From: DASTYU01 sp035764655
GTDB lineage: Bacteria > Chloroflexota > Limnocylindria > Limnocylindrales > CSP1-4
Length of the DNA: 11,812 nt
Direction: 5' to 3'
Assembly (NCBI GenBank): GCA_035764655.1
Contig: DASTYU010000009.1
Location: 1-11,812 of the forward strand
The notes under the pieces are model-generated. The model saw only the letters and a list, made by a program, of their open reading frames with translations, was not told where the DNA came from and made no database searches. The position numbers were made by a program, and so were the translations under genes. This document shows, in pieces, positions 6,514 to 11,812 of the stretch (positions are counted from its first letter, which is position 1; every line of letters begins with the position of its first letter).

Positions 6514-6529
6514 ATCACGGGGCGTGATC
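6513..6529. terminator. Second hairpin across the end of the glycosyltransferase gene
   Basis: GATCAC (6513-6518) and GTGATC (6524-6529) pair perfectly around GGGGC. The structure directly abuts the first hairpin and includes the last codons and TGA stop of the - strand gene. Tandem hairpins at a convergent junction suggest a bidirectional terminator or an mRNA 3'-end stabiliser. Confidence 0.42.
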
Positions 6530-7282
6530 GCGCAGGATCGGGGCGCCCCGCCGCAGCGCGCGGCCTCGGTTCGACCACATCCTGAGCCGCAGGAGCCAGA
6601 AGTCCTTGACCGCCCGGAACACCACCGATGGCCTCGCCCCGGTCGGCGAACCGGCCGTGCGTGGGTAGTGCGGGACGCCGACCTCGACGACGGACCGTCC
6701 GGCGGCGCGGAGCTTGATGAGCAGTTCGGCCGAGAAGAACGCCCCACCGGATTCGACGCGGAGCCCATCGAGTGCCTCGCGCCGGAAGAGCTTGCACGCG
6801 CAGTCGACGTCCGTGACGGTCAGCCCGAAGAAGATCCGGTTGGCCAGGCGGTACAGGCGGGCATAGATCGTGCGGATCAGGGGATCGGCCCGCTTGATCC
6901 GGAAACCGACCACGACGTCGGGGTCGCCGTCGCCGCGGAGTCGCTCGGTGAGGCGGCCGAGGTCCTTGACCTGGAACTGGCGATCGCCGTCCGTGAAGGC
7001 GACCAGCTCGTAGCGCGCTGCGGCCAGGCCGGATCGGAGCGCAGCGCCGTAGCCGAGGTTGGTCGGGTGGTGGACGGCGCGGACCAGGTCCGGATGCGCC
7101 GCGGTCAGCTCGTCAGCGATGGCCGCCGTGCGGTCTCGCGAGCCGTCGTTGACGGCGATGATCTCGAACGTGTCCGCCAGCGACGGCAGCGTCGCCAGCG
7201 CCTCTTCGACGAGCCCGGCGAGGTTCGCTTCCTCGTTGTGGGCCGGGAAGAAGTACGACAGCCGGGCGACGCGCTCGGTCAC
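6515..7282 (-). CDS. Family 2 glycosyltransferase, polyprenyl-phosphate sugar synthase type
   Basis: GT2 enzymes of this type move a sugar from a nucleotide sugar to a lipid phosphate carrier on the cytoplasmic side. The 255-aa protein has a GT-A fold pattern: PAHNEE at 13-18, VNDGSRDRT at 44-52, TDGDRQF at 97-103 in the place of the metal-binding DxD (TDADLQ in many relatives), DVDCACKLFRR at 158-168, FFSAELLIK at 182-190 with the likely catalytic-side Glu186, and a VGVPHYPR stretch near 201-208. No membrane span is visible, so it is soluble or membrane-peripheral. GTG 7282 overlaps the upstream DUF2723 gene's TGA as GTGA, which implies translational coupling. Its operon partners are membrane enzymes that use lipid-linked sugars, so it may supply their donor. 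The sugar is not predictable. Confidence 0.88.
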   Translation of the reverse strand: MTERVARLSYFFPAHNEEANLAGLVEEALATLPSLADTFEIIAVNDGSRDRTAAIADELTAAHPDLVRAVHHPTNLGYGAALRSGLAAARYELVAFTDGDRQFQVKDLGRLTERLRGDGDPDVVVGFRIKRADPLIRTIYARLYRLANRIFFGLTVTDVDCACKLFRREALDGLRVESGGAFFSAELLIKLRAAGRSVVEVGVPHYPRTAGSPTGARPSVVFRAVKDFWLLRLRMWSNRGRALRRGAPILRDHAP

Positions 7283-8835
7283 GATGCGCCGTCACGGCGT
7301 GCGACGACCCGCGCGAGACTGTCGGGCATGGACATCGGCAGGTGGTCGATGACGAATTCCTCCTCCAGCTGGGCCCAGTCGTCGAGCCGGATGACATACA
7401 CGGGCCGCTGCCCAAGGTAGCGGTTGACGACATCGGCCGGGCTCCCGAGATCCTCGTCAAGGCGGGTCCGATCGTCGATGATGTCCACGCCCGGGAGCCG
7501 CCCCTCGATGTGCTTTCCATACCATAGCGGGGTGGAGTAGCTCCACCAGCTCACCACCACGGCGTTCGGCTCGACGGTCGCGACGACCTCATCCAGCCAG
7601 CGCTGGGCGATCGTCTCGCGGCTCCGGTCGGCGGCCCGGGCGCGGTCGGAGAAATCGAGCACGGCCGGCGTCAGCAGGACGCCGGCGGCGATCACGCCCA
7701 CCACGACCGGGCGCAGCCATGCTTCGATCGATCCCGGAGCGGGAGCCCGGCGCCACCGTGTCAGCAGGGCCACGGCGCCGCCGATCGCCATCCCCAGCCA
7801 CGTCCAGGCGATCAGGATGGGCCCCAGGTCGTAGCGCTCGATCGCGGCGTTGTCGTACGAGGCCGCGAAGAACACGGTGAGCGCGAGCGCGATGCCCGTC
7901 AGCATTGCGTAGCGCGGGCGGCGGATCGCCGTCGCAAGAAACCCGATCGGCACCAGCAGCCACAGGATGCCGAACTCCCGCCCGCCACGGGTGATGAGGT
8001 CGCCGAACTTGACGTCGAGGCTCCCGAGGGGATCGACGACGCTCCCGCGAAACTGCTCCGCGAGCACGATGTAGCGGAAGCCGTCCCACGTGTCCGGGGT
8101 CCCATACACGAGCGGGGCGCGGAACGGACCGGCGCGGAGCGGCAGCTCGAGATAGACGACGACCAGCGTGATCGACAGCGCCGCGACGCAGCCCGCCACG
8201 AGCCGCCAGCGGCGGATGATTCCCGGCTCGACCGCGATCACGTAGGCGGCGACAGCCGGCGCGAGCAGCAGCGTCAGCGAGTGATTGCCGACCGCGAGCC
8301 CGAAGACCACGGTCGCCGCCACGAGCCAGCGGTCCGCGTTGGCGCGGCGCGGCTCGCCGTCGGGGTCGCGCCGCCGGTCTTCCCAGCCGACGAGCAGGCG
8401 GAGCAGGATCGCCAGCAGGGCGAGGTGCAGCGAGTGCGCCTCGGCGTGCGTGCCGATTGCCCAGACGAGGGGCGTGAGCGCCAACCCGATGCCCACCACG
8501 ACGCCGATCCAGCGCGACCCGGTCAGCACCCGGACGAGGTCAACGGTGACGCCGACGGCCACGGCCACACAGATTGCCGAGAAGAGGTTCATCCGGAAGG
8601 CCGGTTCGCCGAACGGCTGGAGCACGACGGACGCGAGCCATCCGAGGATCACGTAGGTCGGGAAACCGGTCGGGTGTGCCGTGCCCATCAGCGGCGCGAC
8701 GACCTGCAGCTCGGCCGTGTCCCAGAACGCGAGGCCCGGCTGCAGGCCGCGCACGACGAGCAGGAACGAGAACAGGCCGACCCCGACCGGCGGACCGATC
8801 GTCGCGAGCCTTACCAGTGCAGCAGATTGCCCCAC
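7279..8835 (-). CDS. DUF2723 multi-span membrane protein (GT-C / protein O-mannosyltransferase-like)
   Basis: The 518-aa product begins with a membrane span followed by the DUF2723 hallmark: WDTAEL at 38-43, then GTAHPTGFPTYVILG at 51-65 and RMNLFSA at 81-87. Asp39 and His54 are the probable active-site-side residues on the first outer loop, by analogy with GT-C enzymes. About ten more hydrophobic spans follow, and then a soluble C-terminal region of about 130 residues with VVVSWWSYSTPLWY and a DDRTRLDEDLG segment. Family members include the eukaryotic TMEM260 O-mannosyltransferase, so use of a lipid-linked sugar is likely but unproven. GTG 8835 is chosen because it has GGGGAG just upstream and keeps the first span whole; the open frame runs further upstream but only as a shadow of the preceding gene. 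It overlaps that gene by 25 nt and the GT2 gene by 4 nt. Confidence 0.85.
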   Translation of the reverse strand: MGQSAALVRLATIGPPVGVGLFSFLLVVRGLQPGLAFWDTAELQVVAPLMGTAHPTGFPTYVILGWLASVVLQPFGEPAFRMNLFSAICVAVAVGVTVDLVRVLTGSRWIGVVVGIGLALTPLVWAIGTHAEAHSLHLALLAILLRLLVGWEDRRRDPDGEPRRANADRWLVAATVVFGLAVGNHSLTLLLAPAVAAYVIAVEPGIIRRWRLVAGCVAALSITLVVVYLELPLRAGPFRAPLVYGTPDTWDGFRYIVLAEQFRGSVVDPLGSLDVKFGDLITRGGREFGILWLLVPIGFLATAIRRPRYAMLTGIALALTVFFAASYDNAAIERYDLGPILIAWTWLGMAIGGAVALLTRWRRAPAPGSIEAWLRPVVVGVIAAGVLLTPAVLDFSDRARAADRSRETIAQRWLDEVVATVEPNAVVVSWWSYSTPLWYGKHIEGRLPGVDIIDDRTRLDEDLGSPADVVNRYLGQRPVYVIRLDDWAQLEEEFVIDHLPMSMPDSLARVVARRDGAS

Positions 8836-10196
8836 GCGACTCCCCAGGCGTTGATCAGGATGGAGGCGACGACGAGGCCGCCAACGAGCACGGCACCCGA
8901 CGACCTGCGGACGACGGCTTCGGCGCCGAGCGCCACGAGGATGACGGCCCACGGGACGAAATCGTTGCTGAAGCGGTAGCCGAACTGGACCCAGCCCTGG
9001 CTGAAGTGCATCAGGTTGACGATCGCGATCAGCAGGATGGCGATCGTCGAACCGGCCACCACGCGGCTTGTCCGGAACCGAATGAGGGCGGCCAGCGCGA
9101 GCAGGTAGGCCGGGCTGGTGAGGATGACGCTCATGCCGATGTCGTTGGGGACAGCCAGTGGGCAGTCGACGTCGAACAGGCCGCGGGTGGCGCCCGGCAG
9201 GGTGCAGAAGGGCTCGCCCACCACCCGCAGGGAATCGGGCCACTGGTCCGGCAGGAGGAGCGGCGTGCTGAACAGCATGATCGCCAGGTTCTGCGGGATG
9301 TACCGCGGATCCTCGATCGCCCAGTCCAGGTTGTAGCCGAGGGTCGGATAGTAGGTCGCCTCTGCCCGGTAGAGGAACTCGTATGCCGGGTGGAGGAGGT
9401 CGCCCGCGGTCGCCAGGTTGTAGGCGAACAGGCCAGCCACGGGCAGTGCCGCGCCAAGACCCGCCGACCAGCCCCGTCGCCACCAACTGCCGCCGCTGCC
9501 GACGAAGACGAAGAACGGGGCCGCGAAGAGGACGGTCAGCCGGGCGGTGCACGCCAGCCCGAACAGCAGCCCGATGAGGAACTGGCGGCCGTCGACGGCG
9601 AACCCGTCCCGCCGGATGACCCCGAGCAGGTCACGCGGTGCCCCGCGCCTCGGTTCTGCGCTCTCGACTGCCCCGCGGTCCGCGCCCAGGGCAAAGCCGA
9701 CGGCGAGCATCGCCAGCCCGATTGCCGCGACGTGCGCCTGGTACCACGTCGTGTTCAACTGGGCCGCATACCAGAAGACCGTGCCGAAGGCGAAGAAGGC
9801 GGTCGTGGCGATCCGGATCCCGAAGCGCACCGGTAGCCGGCCGAGCATCCACCAGCAGATGCCGACGTCGAGGGCGGCGAGCCCGACGAACACGACCTGG
9901 CCGCTCGTCGTGAGGCCGCCGATCGCCACGAACGGCATGAGGATGATCGCGGGAAGCGGCGGAAAGGGGATGAGGCCGCGGGGCACGCCGTCGATCGGCG
10001 CGACGGGGAGCACGTCCTGGTAGTACTCGTTGCCCGGGACGGGGTAGCGGATTGCCGGCTGGCCCTCGAGGAACGCCGAGGCCTGCCACACGAAGTGGTC
10101 GTACGGGCGGTCGATCAGGGTCCGCGTGTAGACCGCCAGCGCCAGGACGACGAATCCGATGCCGACCGCGGCGACGAGCCACGGCACCGACTGCAT
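8811..10196 (-). CDS. Multi-span membrane protein, probable GT-C glycosyltransferase
   Basis: This protein (461 aa from ATG 10196) has about ten to eleven hydrophobic spans and a GT-C layout. After the first span, an outer loop carries DRPYDHFVWQA, with an Asp-His pair in the place where GT-C enzymes keep their catalytic acid, then a long YYQDVLPV loop and an FPPLPAI turn. Later there is a NTTWYQAH segment and a YRAEATYYPTLGYNLDW outer loop. I cannot assign it to a named family with confidence. The start is uncertain. The frame continues to GTG 10262, but the extra codons have weaker GC bias and would cover the divergent promoter region. GTG 10226 has AGGG upstream and is another candidate. 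ATG 10196 opens directly into the first span. Its end overlaps the DUF2723 gene by 25 nt, making it the first gene of the - strand operon. Confidence 0.75.
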   Translation of the reverse strand: MQSVPWLVAAVGIGFVVLALAVYTRTLIDRPYDHFVWQASAFLEGQPAIRYPVPGNEYYQDVLPVAPIDGVPRGLIPFPPLPAIILMPFVAIGGLTTSGQVVFVGLAALDVGICWWMLGRLPVRFGIRIATTAFFAFGTVFWYAAQLNTTWYQAHVAAIGLAMLAVGFALGADRGAVESAEPRRGAPRDLLGVIRRDGFAVDGRQFLIGLLFGLACTARLTVLFAAPFFVFVGSGGSWWRRGWSAGLGAALPVAGLFAYNLATAGDLLHPAYEFLYRAEATYYPTLGYNLDWAIEDPRYIPQNLAIMLFSTPLLLPDQWPDSLRVVGEPFCTLPGATRGLFDVDCPLAVPNDIGMSVILTSPAYLLALAALIRFRTSRVVAGSTIAILLIAIVNLMHFSQGWVQFGYRFSNDFVPWAVILVALGAEAVVRRSSGAVLVGGLVVASILINAWGVAWGNLLHW

Positions 10197-10211
10197 CTGC
10201 GACCAACTACC

Positions 10212-10232
10212 CGCCCGGGGGTCCACCGGGCG
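10212..10232. promoter_or_regulatory. Perfect 7-bp inverted repeat in the divergent promoter region
   Basis: CGCCCGG (10212-10218) and CCGGGCG (10226-10232) flank the 7-nt spacer GGGTCCA. The dyad covers the -35 position of the + strand extended -10 element at 10239-10247 and lies just upstream of ATG 10196 on the - strand. This placement suits an operator controlling both directions, but a simple GC-rich chance palindrome cannot be excluded. Confidence 0.42.
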
Positions 10233-10238
10233 ACCCTG

Positions 10239-10247
10239 TGCTACGCT
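10239..10247 (+). promoter_or_regulatory. Extended -10 element (TGCTACGCT)
   Basis: TG at 10239-10240 followed one base later by TACGCT (10242-10247) fits the extended -10 form TGnTAnnnT. It predicts a start near 10254, about 33 nt before the TTG start at 10287, with the AGGAG ribosome site (10271-10275) inside the leader. The -35 position (around 10219-10224) has no good match, as is common for extended -10 promoters. Confidence 0.45.
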
Positions 10248-10286
10248 CCGATCCACCTTCACGCTCGTGCAGGAGCCGATCCCCCG

Positions 10287-11812
10287 TTGACTGGCCCCGC
10301 CAGAGGTGGGACCGAGCGAGGCACGCGCCCGCCGCTGCGGTCGACCGGGATTCCAGGTGCCGTCGGCGCGATCGCGCTCGTGCTCGTGCTCGGGCTCGCC
10401 CTCCGTTTCATCATCGCATACGTCATCCTGCCGGGCTCCGGCTTCCGCACCGACGTCATCTCGTTCCAGGCGTGGGCGGGTCGCCTGGCGTCGGAAGGCC
10501 CGGGCACGCTCTACACGACCGGGTTCATCGACTACACGCCGGGCTACATGTACGTCCTGTGGCTCGTCGGCGTGGTCGGCCGGGCCATCGGTGGAATCGG
10601 CGACCTGATCAAGCTGCCACCGATCCTCGCCGATGCCGCCGTGGGGTACCTGGCATGGTCGATGACCCGCGAGCTGGGCGCCCGCCAGGGTGTAGCGCTG
10701 CTCGCCGCACTGCTGTTCATCCTCAACCCGATCAGCTGGTTCGACAGCGCCATCTGGGGACAGGTCGACTCGTTCGGTGTCGTGTTCATGCTGCTCGCCC
10801 TGCGCGAGCTGTGGCGCGACCGCCCCGAACGGGCCGCGATCTTCACCGTCGTCGCGGCGGTCATCAAGCCCCAGCTTGGGATCCTCATCCCGCTCGTGGC
10901 GGTGATCACGATCCGGCGCGCACTGTGGCCGTCCAGTGGGTTCGGCGACGACACGCCGCCCGAACCCGTGGAGCTCCGGCCCGGTCTCCTCGGTCGGTTC
11001 CTCGAGTGGGAGCGGGACACCGGCCGCCCCGTGCGCATCCTGACCACCGCCCTGGTCGGTTTCATCTTTGCCGTCGTGCTGTGTGCGCCGTTCGGGCTGT
11101 CCGTGCTCGAACCCTCTGCGCAGGCCCCCTTCGTGAAATCAGGGCTGCTCCAGCAGATCGGGCGAGCAGCCGGTGGATACCCGTACGTGACGGTCAACGC
11201 CTACAACCCGTGGGCACTCGTTCCCGGGGACACGGGGCTGTCGCTCGCGAAGCACGGGGTGTGGATGTGCGACATGGCAGGTATCGGGCCGAACCTCAGC
11301 GGCGGCGACCGATGCAGCACCGGGACGGCGTTCATCGGCCCCATTCCTGCGATCGCCGTCGGCACTGCGTTGCTGCTGGCAACGATCGCGGTAGTGCTGA
11401 TCTTCGCGGCCCGTCACCCCGAACGGCGAACCCTGCTCGTTGCCCTTGCGGTCCTGGCGCTTGCCTTCTTCGTGGTACCGACGCGCGTCCATGAGCGGTA
11501 CCTGTTCCCGCTCTACGCGGTGGGGGCGATCCTCGCCGCGGTGTCGGTGCGCTGGCGGGTGGCGTACGTGCTCCTGTCGGTGGCGACGTTCGCCAACATG
11601 TATGTCGTCATCACGACGATCTACGACAACAGCAGCCACAAGGTTCGCGACTGGCTCGGGATCGGCGGCTCCATCAACGACGAGCTGTGGGTTGCGGTGA
11701 TTGCCATGGTCCACCTGCTCGGCTTCGTGTGGGCGCTGGCGCAGCTGCGCGCCAACGGGCGCGAGCAGCTTGCCGACGAGATCGCCGAGGCCGGCGCCAT
11801 CGACGAGTCAGC
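10287..11812 (+). CDS. Gpi18-like mannosyltransferase (GT-C), cut by window end
   Basis: The 508 complete codons run off the right edge with no stop, so the gene is 3'-partial, though probably nearly whole. It carries the hallmarks of the bacterial Gpi18-like membrane mannosyltransferases (COG5542): Asp56 in FRTDV on the first outer loop, DYTPGY at 82-87, NPISWFDSAIWGQVDS at 147-162, IKPQ near 193-196 and HERYLFP at 402-408. About ten membrane spans are visible. Cys328 and Cys343 lie in one predicted outer loop (WMCDM to DRCST) and could form a disulfide. TTG 10287 is chosen because AGGAG precedes it by 11 nt and about 27 hydrophilic residues then lead into the first span. No ATG or GTG precedes it in a better place. 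Members transfer mannose or another sugar from a polyprenyl phosphate donor. It is divergent from the - strand glycosylation operon. Confidence 0.87.
   Translation, partial: MTGPARGGTERGTRPPLRSTGIPGAVGAIALVLVLGLALRFIIAYVILPGSGFRTDVISFQAWAGRLASEGPGTLYTTGFIDYTPGYMYVLWLVGVVGRAIGGIGDLIKLPPILADAAVGYLAWSMTRELGARQGVALLAALLFILNPISWFDSAIWGQVDSFGVVFMLLALRELWRDRPERAAIFTVVAAVIKPQLGILIPLVAVITIRRALWPSSGFGDDTPPEPVELRPGLLGRFLEWERDTGRPVRILTTALVGFIFAVVLCAPFGLSVLEPSAQAPFVKSGLLQQIGRAAGGYPYVTVNAYNPWALVPGDTGLSLAKHGVWMCDMAGIGPNLSGGDRCSTGTAFIGPIPAIAVGTALLLATIAVVLIFAARHPERRTLLVALAVLALAFFVVPTRVHERYLFPLYAVGAILAAVSVRWRVAYVLLSVATFANMYVVITTIYDNSSHKVRDWLGIGGSINDELWVAVIAMVHLLGFVWALAQLRANGREQLADEIAEAGAIDES

Noticed and set aside
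8836..9552. N-terminal extension of the DUF2723 frame
   Set aside because: The extra residues are Pro/Arg/Gly-rich, lie opposite in frame to the upstream membrane gene, and a good ribosome site precedes GTG 8835.
10052..11494. 480-codon + strand frame across the divergent region and the Gpi18-like gene
   Set aside because: Arg/Pro-rich shadow; the true frame there shows membrane spans and family motifs but has no stop within the window.
1..11812. CRISPR arrays, tRNA/rRNA genes, insertion sequences, prophage genes
   Set aside because: No regularly spaced repeats, cloverleaf-type sequence, transposase motifs or terminal repeats were seen.

Overview
The window is a high-GC bacterial chromosome segment, roughly two-thirds G+C with strongly GC-biased third codon positions. 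It has bacterial replication genes, tightly packed and overlapping ORFs, and many GTG or TTG starts. The gene set (dnaN-recF-dciA, a PPM-like membrane protein, a rhomboid, a BFN-domain protein and a run of GT-C glycosyltransferases) best fits a high-GC Chloroflexota lineage such as the Limnocylindria type, or a deep actinobacterial lineage. That placement is inference; no rRNA or lineage marker is present.

Region 1 (1-2838, + strand) is the replication and repair operon. A noncoding leader of about 230 bp, possibly the dnaA-dnaN/origin side, precedes dnaN (sliding clamp), recF (gap repair) and dciA/DUF721 (replicative helicase loader). recF begins 13 bp after dnaN and overlaps dciA by 4 bp (ATGA). 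recF has no ATG, GTG or TTG anywhere before its Walker A motif; the only fitting start is an ATC codon at 1364.

Region 2 (2839-6492, + strand) begins at a perfect TATAAT -10 box that contains the dciA stop codon. After a 5' region with an 8-bp-stem hairpin comes a 749-aa single-pass membrane protein. Its cytoplasmic N-terminus looks like a PPM/PP2C phosphatase that has lost its metal-binding aspartates, and its outer part looks like a beta-propeller. A rhomboid intramembrane protease follows 16 bp later, then a BFN (bifunctional nuclease) domain protein. The BFN gene has a GATAAT box placed so that transcription would begin at its ATG, so it may be leaderless.

Region 3 (6493-10196, - strand) is convergent with region 2 across two adjacent GC-rich hairpins. 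It is a three-gene overlapping operon read right to left: a multi-membrane-span GT-C-like protein, a DUF2723 membrane glycosyltransferase-like protein, and a cytosolic family 2 glycosyltransferase of the polyprenyl-phosphate sugar synthase type. Divergent to it, from 10287 to beyond the window edge, lies a Gpi18-like mannosyltransferase (TTG start). The shared control region holds a perfect 7-bp inverted repeat just upstream of an extended -10 element. Together these four genes look like a lipid-linked-sugar pathway: the GT2 enzyme would charge a polyprenyl phosphate carrier on the cytoplasmic side, and the GT-C enzymes would spend it on the outer face. The acceptor is unknown.

No tRNA, rRNA, CRISPR array, insertion sequence or phage gene is visible. 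The most unusual features are the ATC start of recF, the degenerate-PPM/propeller protein beside a rhomboid, and -10 boxes that overlap upstream stop codons.
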